From Marinobacter gudaonensis (GTDB lineage Bacteria; Pseudomonadota; Gammaproteobacteria; Pseudomonadales; Oleiphilaceae): a stretch of DNA of 64,000 nucleotides. The position numbers and the translations under genes are program-made. Where the stretch lies: NCBI RefSeq assembly GCF_900115175.1, contig NZ_FOYV01000001.1, positions 1,860,001 through 1,924,000 of the forward strand. Direction: 5' to 3'. The notes beneath the pieces were generated by a model. It had not been told where the DNA came from, made no database searches, and saw only the letters and a list, made by a program, of their open reading frames with translations. This document shows, piece after piece, positions 32,640 to 41,475 of the stretch (position 1 is the stretch's first letter; every line of letters begins with the position of its first letter).

Positions 32640-33500
32640 TCAGAACTTTTCCAGGTAGCCTTCCGGCAGGGCCACGTCCATGGCAATGGGCAGGTGATCA
32701 GAGACTGGATAGCTGACCACCTCCGAGCGCCGGATCTCCAGCGAGGGGCTCACCAGAATGTGGTCCAGGGCCTTCTCCGGGCGCCAGCTCGGAAAGCTGT
32801 GGGCAGTGTCTGGAAGGGGCACCAGGTCGGTTTCCTTCAGAGGGGTCTGGGTAAGAAGCTGCTCGGCGTGGGCGTTCATATCACCCATCAGCACCACGTG
32901 CTGGTAATCGGCAATCAGCTCTCTGATATAACCCAACTGACGCTGCTGGGCCGTCTTGCTCAGGGACAGGTGCATCAGAACCAGCACCAGCGGGTCATGC
33001 TCGGTGCCATAGCGGGCAATGATGGCACCCCGACCGGGAATCAGGCCGGGCAGCTTGTGCTCGGTGACGTCCAGGGGCCGATACCGGCTCAGCAGGCCAT
33101 TGCTGTGCTGGGCGATCTGCCCGAGATTGCGGTTTAACTGCTGATACCAGTAAGGAATGCCGGCGGCCTCGGCGAGGTACTGAACCTGATTGATGTAGCC
33201 GCTGCGCAGGCTACCTCCGTCGCACTCCTGCAAGGCCACCACATCGTACCCCCGAAGCAGCGAGGCGATGCGGTCGAGATTCTCGATGCGATTCCGGTGA
33301 GGCAGGATATGCTGCCAGCTTCGGGTCAGGTAGTGCCGGTAGGACGACGTATTGATGCCGACCTGGATGTTGAAGGTCAGCAGGCGGATGTGCCGGTGCG
33401 GCTCGAATTCCGGCACATGCTCCATGCCGGAACAGGCGCCCCGCGGGGCGCCATCCGTTTTCAGAATGCCGTTCAGCTGTTGTCGGATACGTTTGTACAT
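32640..33500 (-). CDS. Endonuclease/exonuclease/phosphatase family protein
   Basis: This 286-residue protein has the DNase I-like fold: LLTFNIQVGI, VVALQECDGG with the metal-binding Glu, VVLMGDMNAHAEQ with the Asp-x-Asn pair, and VSYPVSDHLPIAMDVAL with the catalytic SDH motif. All expected metal-site residues are present. The substrate could be nucleic acid, an inositol phosphate or a lipid headgroup. In pseudomonads a similar gene lies next to dsbA, as here (57-bp gap, same strand). Confidence 0.85.
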   Translation of the reverse strand: MYKRIRQQLNGILKTDGAPRGACSGMEHVPEFEPHRHIRLLTFNIQVGINTSSYRHYLTRSWQHILPHRNRIENLDRIASLLRGYDVVALQECDGGSLRSGYINQVQYLAEAAGIPYWYQQLNRNLGQIAQHSNGLLSRYRPLDVTEHKLPGLIPGRGAIIARYGTEHDPLVLVLMHLSLSKTAQQRQLGYIRELIADYQHVVLMGDMNAHAEQLLTQTPLKETDLVPLPDTAHSFPSWRPEKALDHILVSPSLEIRRSEVVSYPVSDHLPIAMDVALPEGYLEKF

Positions 33501-33557
33501 AGGGGCAGTCTCAACCGGCCGGCCACCCAGGTTTCCCGGCGTCCAGAGAGACGACGG

Positions 33558-34193
33558 TTATTCGACCTCACCACGCTCTTTGGCAACAAGATAGTCCACC
33601 ACTTCCAGAACCGCCTCATGGCTGCCGGCCATGGATGCAGTCACGGTGTACTTGCCATTAACCAGCATAGTCGGAGTTCCAGTTACGCGCGCGCCTCGAA
33701 TCTTTGACTGCGCTTTCTGAACCCTGGCGTTCACGCCAAAACTCTTGTAATTCTTGAGAAACTCTTCCCGATCCACGCCATGCTGGGCCACGAAGTCCGC
33801 CAAGGCCTCAGGCGTGTTCAGCGGACGGCGCTCGCCAGCCAGGGCGTCAAACAGCGCATCGTGGACCTTCTCCCGCTGCCCCATGGCTTCGAGGGCATAA
33901 AATGCGTAGGCGTGGGGTTCCCAGCTGCGCCCCAGAGCGGCCGGAATTTTCACGAAGTTCACATACTCTGGCGCATTCGCCTCCCAGTTCTCGACCAGCG
34001 GCTTGAAGTTATAACAGTGCGGACAGCCGTACCAGAATATCTCGGCCACCTCGACACCGGAGTCACTGCTGGTTCGCACCGGATTGTCCAGCCGGTTGTA
34101 GTGGGTGCCTTCCTGCCACTCGGCGGCGTTGGCCAGCGAGGAAACACTCACGGCCAGCAACGCCAGCAGGGCCAGTCTGAAGAATCGAATCAT
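33558..34193 (-). CDS. dsbA: Thiol:disulfide interchange protein DsbA
   Basis: This 211-residue periplasmic oxidase has a signal peptide cut after ANA near residue 23. The active site is CPHC near residues 55-58 in WYGCPHCYNFKP, and the cis-Pro loop is VTGTPTMLVNGKY. It forms disulfide bonds in exported proteins and would be re-oxidised by DsbB. The start ATG at 34193 is chosen because it gives the signal peptide. Cytochrome c4 lies upstream on the same strand but is separated by a terminator. Confidence 0.95.
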   Translation of the reverse strand: MIRFFRLALLALLAVSVSSLANAAEWQEGTHYNRLDNPVRTSSDSGVEVAEIFWYGCPHCYNFKPLVENWEANAPEYVNFVKIPAALGRSWEPHAYAFYALEAMGQREKVHDALFDALAGERRPLNTPEALADFVAQHGVDREEFLKNYKSFGVNARVQKAQSKIRGARVTGTPTMLVNGKYTVTASMAGSHEAVLEVVDYLVAKERGEVE

Positions 34194-34290
34194 GAAAAAT
34201 CTCCGCTCGTCTGAATATCTCGTCGGGGGATTATGACCCACCGGGGCTGAAAAGTTCCACACGCCGGCGGTTACAGAGTTGAAAGGGCAT

Positions 34291-34318
34291 AAAAAAACCC
34301 CGCATATCGCGGGGTTTT
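34291..34318 (-). terminator. Terminator after cytochrome c4
   Basis: A 10-bp stem AAAACCCCGC/GCGGGGTTTT with a 5-base loop is followed, in the minus direction, by a run of U. It lies 19 bases after the cytochrome c4 stop and before dsbA, so dsbA needs its own promoter. Confidence 0.88.
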
Positions 34319-34336
34319 CAGGCTGGGGCCGCCGGC

Positions 34337-34945
34337 TCAGTTGAGGCCGGAAATGTAGCTTGAAACAGCCTCAATCTCAGCATCGGTCAGTTTGGCCGCC
34401 ACGTCCATCATGATGGAAGCGTTGAGCCCTGAGTCGCGGGTACCGTCGCGATAGGCCTTCAGCTGTTTGGAAACATATTCGGCATTCTGGCCACCAAGAT
34501 GCGGATAACCGGCTGGCTCGTTGCCCTTACCCTGGGGGTTATGGCAGCCGGCACAGGCTGGCACGCCGGTGGCCAGGTTGCCGCCACGGTACAGTTGAGC
34601 GCCTGCGTCCACCAGATCAGGATCGGCTTGGCTGACAATCATCTCCTGGCTGTCAAAGTAGGCCGCCAGGTCCTGCAGATCCTGGTCCGACATGTTATCC
34701 AGAAGGCCGGTCATTTCAGGAATCATGCGTTCCTTGCTCTTGATCAGGGTCAGCTGGTTGTACAGGTAACGCTCACCCAGCTCTGAAAGCTTGGGGTACA
34801 CACCCATTACCGGTTTCTGGCCACCCTGACCATGACACCCAGCACACACCGCCGCGTTCTGCTCGCCTGCCTGAGGATCTCCTGCCCCGTGGGCCATCGC
34901 CGTCAGGCCCAAACCAAGAACAACTCCTGCGATCAGTTTTTTCAT
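34337..34945 (-). CDS. Cytochrome c4 (di-haem)
   Basis: This 202-residue periplasmic protein has a signal peptide ending AHG near residue 20 and two CAGCH haem-binding motifs at 34-38 and 131-135. The two halves are homologous class I cytochrome domains, with axial methionines expected in the MIPEMTG and SIMMD segments. It carries electrons to terminal oxidases. Head-to-head with engB and upstream of dsbA, it repeats the order seen in pseudomonads. Confidence 0.94.
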   Translation of the reverse strand: MKKLIAGVVLGLGLTAMAHGAGDPQAGEQNAAVCAGCHGQGGQKPVMGVYPKLSELGERYLYNQLTLIKSKERMIPEMTGLLDNMSDQDLQDLAAYFDSQEMIVSQADPDLVDAGAQLYRGGNLATGVPACAGCHNPQGKGNEPAGYPHLGGQNAEYVSKQLKAYRDGTRDSGLNASIMMDVAAKLTDAEIEAVSSYISGLN

Positions 34946-35123
34946 GCTCGCTCCGCTTCTCTCATCTTTTTAAAAGGTATTCTTCGTCGTACAACCGGCA
35001 GGCGCTGACCAGGCAGGCTCAAGACCGGGGCTGACAGCGGTCGCGCTCAGCGCTCCGCCCGGAATTGGTGTAGCATTATACATTAATCCCTGATAACTGA
35101 AATCCAAAGGAAAGCCAACCGCT

Positions 35124-35765
35124 GTGGACCCCGAACTGACCTCCAAAAGCCTCTCCTTCAACAGCGCCCGGTTCCTGATCAGCGCCTCCCGTCTGGACGA
35201 ATGCCCGCCGGACATCGGTGCCGAAGTGGCGTTTGCCGGCCGCTCCAATGCCGGTAAATCCAGCGCGCTGAACGCCATCACCGCCAACGGCAAGCTGGCG
35301 CGCACCAGCAAAACGCCGGGCCGGACCCGGCTGATCAACTTTTTCTCTCTCAACCGGGAACAGTGCCGGCTGGTGGACCTCCCCGGCTATGGCTACGCCA
35401 AGGTCTCCCGGGACATGAAAGACGACTGGCAGGAACATCTGGGCCACTACCTGAACGATCGGCGCTGCCTGCGCGGCCTGGTTCTGGTGATGGACATTCG
35501 CCACCCGCTCACGGATTTCGACCAAATGATGGTGGAATGGTGCGAACATAACAACCTGCCGCTGATGATTCTCGCCACCAAGGCCGACAAACTGAAATTC
35601 GGACAGGCGAAAACCAGCATGCTGACCATTGGCAAGAAGTTGCAGTCATTCCAGTGCGTGGAGCATCTGATCATGTTTTCGGCCACCTCGAAACGGGGTG
35701 TGGACGAATGTCGGGAGGCGTTGACCCAGTGGCTGGAGGGAGAGGATTTTGCCGACCCCGCATAA
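35124..35765 (+). CDS. engB: Ribosome biogenesis GTP-binding protein YihA/YsxC (EngB)
   Basis: This 213-residue GTPase has the G1 motif GRSNAGKSS at 39-47, switch region KTPGRTRLINFF, G3 DLPGYGYAK near 84-92, G4 as TKADK near 150 and G5 FSATSKRG. It assists assembly of the large ribosomal subunit. The start is GTG at 35124, which fits the family's N-terminus. It is transcribed away from cytochrome c4. Confidence 0.95.
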   Translation: MDPELTSKSLSFNSARFLISASRLDECPPDIGAEVAFAGRSNAGKSSALNAITANGKLARTSKTPGRTRLINFFSLNREQCRLVDLPGYGYAKVSRDMKDDWQEHLGHYLNDRRCLRGLVLVMDIRHPLTDFDQMMVEWCEHNNLPLMILATKADKLKFGQAKTSMLTIGKKLQSFQCVEHLIMFSATSKRGVDECREALTQWLEGEDFADPA

Positions 35766-35795
35766 AAAAACCGGCCTGCCATAGGACAGACCGGT
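35764..35795 (-). terminator. Possible terminator for the minus-strand TetR transcript
   Basis: An imperfect hairpin (ACCGG...CCGGT, with inner mismatches) directly overlaps the engB stop. Its A-run at 35764-35770 would be the U-run of a minus-strand transcript. It is weak and about 145 bases from the TetR stop. Confidence 0.4.
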
Positions 35796-35940
35796 GAAAC
35801 GTCAGGGTTTGCGACGTGCTAAAACCTGAGAACTCACTCAGGAGACGCAAGGAATGTCCGAATTCCCAACGTCACTCCTTTGAGTCGCCCAGTCCTCAAA
35901 AGTTCCGGAAATGTTCATTTTTTGACCGTTATTTCGGTTT

Positions 35941-36612
35941 TCACGTACATGTTATCAATCCGGCCTCGGGCAACGACGGCCGGTATTTCTCCCTCAGAGC
36001 CAGGACCTGTGCACGATAGGCGGGAGTCAGGTAGGGCAGCTCCAGGGTCAATACCTGGTAAATGCCCTGCTTGAGCTCGGTCAGTGACAGGCTGGCCGGC
36101 TCTTCAGCAGCATGGGCGGTTTTCAGGAACGCCATCCAGTTGGTGATCACCAGCCAGACGTTCAGGGACATGGCCGAGCGCAGATCCTCCTCCTGGGGCT
36201 CAATGATCCCGGCCTCCGCCAGCTTCTCGAAAATCCGGCTGATGGCCGCCAGGCAGCGATTGGTAAATTCACGATAGTCTTCGCGCAGCCGCTGGTCGCT
36301 GTCGAGCAGATACTCAAGATCCCGGTGGAAAAAGCGGTAGCTCCACAGGCCGTCAAACACCGATTCCAGGTAGAAGGTCATGTCATCCAGTGTCATGGCC
36401 CGGTCTTCCGGAATATCCAGATAAAAATCCACCAGCTTTTCGTACTCGAGAAAGATCTCGTAGATGATGTCGGACTTGTTGCGGAAGTGGTAATAGAGGT
36501 TCCCCGGCGAAATCGCCAGGTGCGCCGCAATATGGTTGGTGGTGACATTGCGCTCGCCCCGGTCGTTGAAGAGATCGAGGCTGGCCAGGAGTATCTTGTC
36601 TCTGGTTTTCAT
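35941..36612 (-). CDS. TetR family regulator of the ALDH/GMC cassette
   Basis: This 223-residue regulator has an N-terminal helix-turn-helix (TRDKILLASLDLFNDRGERNVTTNHIAAHLAISPGNLYYHFRNKSDIIYEIF) and an all-helical ligand domain. The last ~110 residues match the extended TetR C-terminal domain type. It is divergent from the aldehyde dehydrogenase gene, and a perfect 16-bp palindrome lies in the shared promoter region, so it very likely represses itself and the cassette until an alcohol, aldehyde or acyl ligand binds. I favour ATG 36612, where the HTH begins; GTG 36645 would add 11 residues. Neither has a clear Shine-Dalgarno. Confidence 0.82.
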   Translation of the reverse strand: MKTRDKILLASLDLFNDRGERNVTTNHIAAHLAISPGNLYYHFRNKSDIIYEIFLEYEKLVDFYLDIPEDRAMTLDDMTFYLESVFDGLWSYRFFHRDLEYLLDSDQRLREDYREFTNRCLAAISRIFEKLAEAGIIEPQEEDLRSAMSLNVWLVITNWMAFLKTAHAAEEPASLSLTELKQGIYQVLTLELPYLTPAYRAQVLALREKYRPSLPEAGLITCT

Positions 36613-36674
36613 AGAGGCTTTGGCACGTGTTGTTGTGTCGTTCACAGATGGCCCGATTCGCCACCCGGCGTTGC

Positions 36675-36703
36675 TTGACTCACTAGAGTATATACTCTAA
36701 TAA
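36675..36703 (+). promoter_or_regulatory. Predicted sigma-70 promoter of the aldehyde dehydrogenase cassette
   Basis: TTGACT (36675-36680) and TAATAA (36698-36703) are 17 bases apart. The spacer is almost wholly occupied by a palindrome, so a bound repressor would block RNA polymerase. On the other strand TTGCGT (36713-36718) and TATATA at 18-base spacing could serve the TetR gene. Confidence 0.65.
36684..36699. promoter_or_regulatory. Perfect 16-bp palindromic operator
   Basis: TAGAGTATATACTCTA is fully self-complementary and sits between the divergent TetR and aldehyde dehydrogenase genes, inside the predicted promoter. Size, symmetry and place all fit a TetR-dimer operator. Confidence 0.75.
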
Positions 36704-36798
36704 TACCGTCATACGCAAATTGCACACTTTTTCGCCAACCGGGTCGCACCCGGATCGGCCGGCGCCACCCGGAGCCGACGCCAACAGGAGAGAGCACC

Positions 36799-38244
36799 AT
36801 GGGAGCCACCGTTGTCCAGCTCACCGAGAGCAAGAAGCAGATCCAGCACACCCACCGGGTGTTTGAAGACCAGAAAAAGGCGTTTCGCAACAACCCCATG
36901 CCCTCGTTGACCGAGCGGTTGGAAAACCTGAAGCGCCTCAAGCGGGTGCTGCTGAACAATCAGGACCGCCTGCTCGACGCCATCGATCGGGATTTCAGCT
37001 GTCGGTCCCGGGACGAGTCCCTGATTGCCGAGGTAATGCCGTCCATTCAGGGCATCAACTACACCCTGAAGAACCTGTCGGGCTGGATGAAGCCGTCAAA
37101 GCGGCACGTCTCCGTTCTGTTCCAGCCGGCCAGCAACAAGGTGCACTACCAGCCCAAGGGCGTGGTGGGCGTGATTGTGCCCTGGAACTATCCGCTGTAC
37201 CTGGCGGTAGGGCCGCTGGTGGCGTCTCTGGCCGCCGGCAACCGGACCATGATCAAGATGTCGGAGTTCACCCCACACACCTCGGCCCTGTTCAAGGAGC
37301 TGATCGAGAGCAGTTTCGCCGAGGACCTGGTGTCGGTGATCACCGGTGAGGCTGATGTAGCGGCGGATTTCTCATCCCGGCCGTTCGACCATCTCCTGTT
37401 TACCGGCTCCACCTCGGTGGGCAAGCTGGTCATGCGGGCTGCATCGGAAAATCTGACGCCGGTCACCCTGGAGCTGGGTGGCAAGTCGCCGGCCATCGTG
37501 TCGCCGGACGTGCCGATGGAGGACGCCGCCCAGCGCCTCGCCTTCGGCAAGGCTTTCAACGCCGGCCAGACCTGCGTGGCACCGGATTACGTGCTGTGCC
37601 CGGCAGACCGGGTGCAGGGCTTCGTTGATGAATTCCGGAAGCAATTCTCCGAGATGTATCCAAGCCTCCGGGATAACGACGACTACACCGCCATCATCAA
37701 CGAGCGCCAGTACGACCGCCTGAAGGGCTACCTGGACGACGCCAAGGCGAAAGGTGCCGAGCTGCTGGAAATCAACCCCGCGCGAGAGAACCTGAACGAC
37801 GGGACCCGGAAGATTCCGCTGACCCTGGTACTGAAAACCACGCCGGACATGAAGCTGATGCAGGATGAGATCTTCGGGCCGATCCTGCCGGTGGTCAGTT
37901 ACGGGAACCTGGATGAGGCTATCCACTACATCAATGACCGTCCGCGGCCGCTGGCCCTGTATTTCTTCGGCTACGACAAGAATCAGCAACAGCAGGTTGT
38001 GGATCAAACCCACTCCGGCGGCATGTGCATCAACGACTCCCTGATGCACGTAGCCCAGGATGATCTGCCGTTTGGGGGCATCGGGGATTCGGGTATGGGC
38101 CATTACCATGGCAAGGAAGGCTTCCTCACCTTCTCCCATCATCGGGCTATTTTCACCAAGCAGAAGTTCAACAGCGGCAAGTTTGTCTACGCGCCCCACG
38201 GCACGGCGGCGCACAAGATGGTTTATAAGCTGTTTATTCGCTGA
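36799..38244 (+). CDS. Coniferyl-aldehyde-dehydrogenase-like aldehyde dehydrogenase
   Basis: This 481-residue NAD(P)-dependent aldehyde dehydrogenase has the nucleotide-binding segment VGVIVPWNYPLYLAVGPL, the general-base Glu near 225 in LELGGKSPAIV and the catalytic Cys near 259 in AGQTCVAPDYVL. It belongs to the shorter CALDH/fatty-aldehyde group with a C-terminal membrane-near tail (GTAAHKMVYKLFIR). It oxidises an aldehyde to an acid, and with the GMC oxidoreductase downstream it would complete an alcohol-to-acid route. It is divergent from TetR. CAGGAGAGAGCACC precedes the ATG. Confidence 0.88.
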   Translation: MGATVVQLTESKKQIQHTHRVFEDQKKAFRNNPMPSLTERLENLKRLKRVLLNNQDRLLDAIDRDFSCRSRDESLIAEVMPSIQGINYTLKNLSGWMKPSKRHVSVLFQPASNKVHYQPKGVVGVIVPWNYPLYLAVGPLVASLAAGNRTMIKMSEFTPHTSALFKELIESSFAEDLVSVITGEADVAADFSSRPFDHLLFTGSTSVGKLVMRAASENLTPVTLELGGKSPAIVSPDVPMEDAAQRLAFGKAFNAGQTCVAPDYVLCPADRVQGFVDEFRKQFSEMYPSLRDNDDYTAIINERQYDRLKGYLDDAKAKGAELLEINPARENLNDGTRKIPLTLVLKTTPDMKLMQDEIFGPILPVVSYGNLDEAIHYINDRPRPLALYFFGYDKNQQQQVVDQTHSGGMCINDSLMHVAQDDLPFGGIGDSGMGHYHGKEGFLTFSHHRAIFTKQKFNSGKFVYAPHGTAAHKMVYKLFIR

Positions 38245-38263
38245 TACTCAGGCCTGAGAGCCT

Positions 38264-38370
38264 GTCCGGGGCTGGTACCCCCTTCCGAAACACGCCGTGA
38301 ATACGTCCCCGTAGGCTTGAGCAAACATCCCTGGTTTGCACAGTTTCGGAAGGGGGTACCAGCCCCGGAC
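38264..38370 (+). repeat. Palindromic element E1 with two mini-hairpins in its centre
   Basis: Two perfect 28-bp complementary arms (38264-38291 and 38343-38370) enclose a 51-base centre. In plus-strand reading the centre begins ACGCCGTGAATACGTCC, has GTAGGCTTGA in the middle and ends with a GCAAAC...GTTTGC hairpin and CACA. The centre is clearly related to those of the elements at 40741 and 50201, but the arms differ. No U-run follows, so it is not a standard terminator. It lies between the ALDH and Tat-lipoprotein genes, which otherwise form one transcription unit. Confidence 0.9.
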
Positions 38371-38421
38371 GACCAGGCAATTGCCGTGCTTTCCATAAAA
38401 CAATAAAGAGCCTAAGCCCCC

Positions 38422-39060
38422 ATGAAGAGTTCGACCTTCACGTCCGCGGATCGGTCTAATGCGACCGATCTCGACCGCCGCAGCTTCCTGAAAACAGGCC
38501 TTGGCGGTGCCCTGTTCCTCGGCACCGTCAGTGTGACCGCCGGCCTTGGCGGATGTGCCACGCAGCCAGCCGGGCGGCTCGATGCCGTGGGTACCCGGAT
38601 GGACGCCAGTTACGAATTCCAATTCCTGACCCGGGATGACATTGTGCTGTTCGAGGCCCTGCTGCCGGCCATGGTCGGGCCCGGCCTGCCGGAGCAGCCG
38701 CAAGCTCGGAAACGGGCCATTGCCGGAACCATCGAACGGATTGATGCCGGTATTCACAACTTCGGCCCTGCCAACCAGAAAGAACTGCGCCGGCTGTTCG
38801 ATCTGCTCAACTTTGCGCCCACCCGGGTGACCGTTGCCCGGGTGTGGTCGAGCTGGCCCAATGTGACCACGGCGGAAGCGGATGCCTTCCTCGAACGCTG
38901 GCGCACCAGCGGCATCGGGCTGTTCAACAACGGCTACATTGCGCTGACCAAGATCACCAATGTCGCCTTCTATGGCTACCCCGATTTCTGGCATCTGTCG
39001 GGCTACCCCGGCCCTCCCCGGTATGCCGTGAACGCCCTGCCCCAATTTAAAAACGCCTGA
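38422..39060 (+). CDS. Tat-exported lipoprotein, likely small subunit of the GMC oxidoreductase
   Basis: This 212-residue protein has a twin-arginine signal DRRSFLK near residue 18, a hydrophobic stretch and a lipobox-like GLGGC near 48. The mature part resembles small gamma subunits (gluconate 2-dehydrogenase subunit 3 type) that pair with membrane GMC dehydrogenases. It lies 27 bp before the GMC gene. It probably carries or anchors the flavoprotein at the membrane. The palindrome E1 lies just upstream. Confidence 0.75.
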   Translation: MKSSTFTSADRSNATDLDRRSFLKTGLGGALFLGTVSVTAGLGGCATQPAGRLDAVGTRMDASYEFQFLTRDDIVLFEALLPAMVGPGLPEQPQARKRAIAGTIERIDAGIHNFGPANQKELRRLFDLLNFAPTRVTVARVWSSWPNVTTAEADAFLERWRTSGIGLFNNGYIALTKITNVAFYGYPDFWHLSGYPGPPRYAVNALPQFKNA

Positions 39061-39087
39061 TCGCCAGCTGATCTGACGGAGCCAAGC

Positions 39088-40677
39088 ATGTCTTTAACCG
39101 ATCGTATTGCCCAGGGCCTGGCATCAGGCTGGAATGTCACCGACGGCGCCCAACTCACGGAAAACCTGACCACAGAAGCAGACGTGGTGGTTATTGGTAC
39201 CGGTGCCGGCGGCGGCACCACCGCCGAGATCCTGGCCCGCAGCGGGTTGTCGGTAATCCTGGTGGAGGAAGGCCGGCTGTATTACCAGAAAGACTTCAAG
39301 ATGGACGAACAATCGGCTTATGCCAGCCTGTACCAGGAAGGCATGAGCCGGGTCACCGCCGATGGCACCATTGCCATCCTGCAGGGCCGGTGCGTGGGCG
39401 GATCCACCACGGTGAACTGGACCAGCAGCTTCCGCACGCCGGCGCCAACCCTGAACCACTGGGCCGACCGGTTTGGCCTGGAAGACCTCCGCCCGGGCAC
39501 TCTCGCTCCCTGGTTTGCGGGGCGCGAAGAGCGCCACAACATGGCGCCATGGCAAGTGGACCCGAACGTCAACAACGACATCCTGCGCCAGGGCTGCGAG
39601 AAGCTGGGCTACAGCTGGGAGATTATCCCGCGCAACGTCAAGGGCTGCTGGAACCTGGGCTACTGCGGTGTCGGCTGCCCGACCAATGCCAAGCAGGGCG
39701 CATTGCTGACCACCATCCCGGGCGCCCTGGACAACAACGCGCGACTGTTCCACAGCCTGCGGGCTGACCGGCTGGTGATGAAGCAGGACCGGATTGATCA
39801 CCTGGAAGCCTCGGCCTTCGCCACCGACGGCGTTACGCCGACCGGTATCCGGGTGAACCTGAAAGCCAGGCACTTCGTGGTCGCCGCCAGCGCCATCGGC
39901 AGCCCGGGCCTGTTGCTGCGTTCGGACCTTCCGGACCCGCACGGTCGTGTTGGCAAGCGCTCGTTCATCCATCCGGTTAACGCCACCGTTGCCCAGATGC
40001 CACAAAAGGTTGAGCCCTACTATGGCGCGCCACAGTCGATCTATTCGGACGAATTCAACTTCCGCAACGGCGTTGACGGACCGGTAGGCTACAAACTCGA
40101 GGTACCGCCACTGCATCCGGGCATGTCCAGCGGTGTCATTCCCGGCCACGGCGAGGCCCAGCTCAACAACATGGCCGGCCTGCCCCACATGCAGTCGGTC
40201 ATCGCCCTGCTCCGGGACGGCTTCCACCCCGACAGCCAGGGCGGTACCGTCTCCCTGCGGGACGACGGCAGCCCGGTGCTGGACTACCCGATCACCGACT
40301 ATTTATGGACGGGCCTGCGCCAAGCCTTTCACACCATGGCCGAAATCCAGTTCGCCGCCGGCGCCGAAAAGGTCCGCCTGATGCACCTGGATTCCGACTG
40401 GTACAGCAGCTGGGCGGAAGCCAGAGCCGCCATCAACCAGCTGCCCATGGAACCCCACCGGGTGCGCCTGTTCACCGCCCACCAGATGGGCGGCTGTGCC
40501 ATGGGCAGCGACCCGGCAAGGTCGGTGGTCAACAGCTTCGGCGAACACCACCACGTCGGCAATCTCAGCATCCACGACGCTTCGATCTTCCCAACCAGCA
40601 TCGGCGCGAACCCCCAGCTGTCGGTGTATGCACTGGCAGCGAGAAACAGCACAAGACTGGCCCAGAGGCTCGCCTGA
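39088..40677 (+). CDS. GMC family oxidoreductase (membrane alcohol dehydrogenase type)
   Basis: This 529-residue FAD enzyme has the dinucleotide-binding motif VVVIGTGAGGGTTAEILARSG near residues 32-52, RCVGGSTTVNW near 100, a Cys-rich patch GCWNLGYCGVGCPTNAK near 190-205 and the C-terminal block HQMGGCAMGSDP plus SIGANPQLSVYALA. The Cys patch resembles that of three-subunit dehydrogenases and long-chain alcohol oxidases. It has no signal peptide, so it may be co-exported with its Tat partner. It would oxidise an alcohol to the aldehyde used by the upstream ALDH. Confidence 0.85.
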   Translation: MSLTDRIAQGLASGWNVTDGAQLTENLTTEADVVVIGTGAGGGTTAEILARSGLSVILVEEGRLYYQKDFKMDEQSAYASLYQEGMSRVTADGTIAILQGRCVGGSTTVNWTSSFRTPAPTLNHWADRFGLEDLRPGTLAPWFAGREERHNMAPWQVDPNVNNDILRQGCEKLGYSWEIIPRNVKGCWNLGYCGVGCPTNAKQGALLTTIPGALDNNARLFHSLRADRLVMKQDRIDHLEASAFATDGVTPTGIRVNLKARHFVVAASAIGSPGLLLRSDLPDPHGRVGKRSFIHPVNATVAQMPQKVEPYYGAPQSIYSDEFNFRNGVDGPVGYKLEVPPLHPGMSSGVIPGHGEAQLNNMAGLPHMQSVIALLRDGFHPDSQGGTVSLRDDGSPVLDYPITDYLWTGLRQAFHTMAEIQFAAGAEKVRLMHLDSDWYSSWAEARAAINQLPMEPHRVRLFTAHQMGGCAMGSDPARSVVNSFGEHHHVGNLSIHDASIFPTSIGANPQLSVYALAARNSTRLAQRLA

Positions 40678-40740
40678 GCAGCCGCTCCGGGCTGATCCGC
40701 ATGCGATCAATTCGGGGATGCCAGCGCAAGGCCAGAGAGC

Positions 40741-41423
<683 letters not shown>

Positions 41424-41424
41424 A

Positions 41425-41456
41425 AACAGAAAGCCCCGAATCCGGGGCTCTCTGTT
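41425..41456. terminator. Hairpin terminator after coaD
   Basis: AACAGA-A-AGCCCCG pairs with CGGGGCT-C-TCTGTT around a 4-base loop, one mismatch inside. It starts two bases after the coaD stop and lies between convergent genes. The flanking U-runs are poor, so efficiency is uncertain. Confidence 0.6.
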
Positions 41457-41475
41457 CTATGAAGGATGATTGCTG

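Noticed and set aside
33625..33650. CCATGGATG match inside dsbA as a further palindrome-family copy
   Set aside because: There are no flanking complementary arms, and the sequence is explained by coding for conserved DsbA residues.
38264..38370. E1-E3 as ordinary rho-independent terminators
   Set aside because: Stems of 25-28 bp with 51-54 base structured centres and no following U-run do not fit; real terminators in this window have 7-14 bp stems and U-runs.
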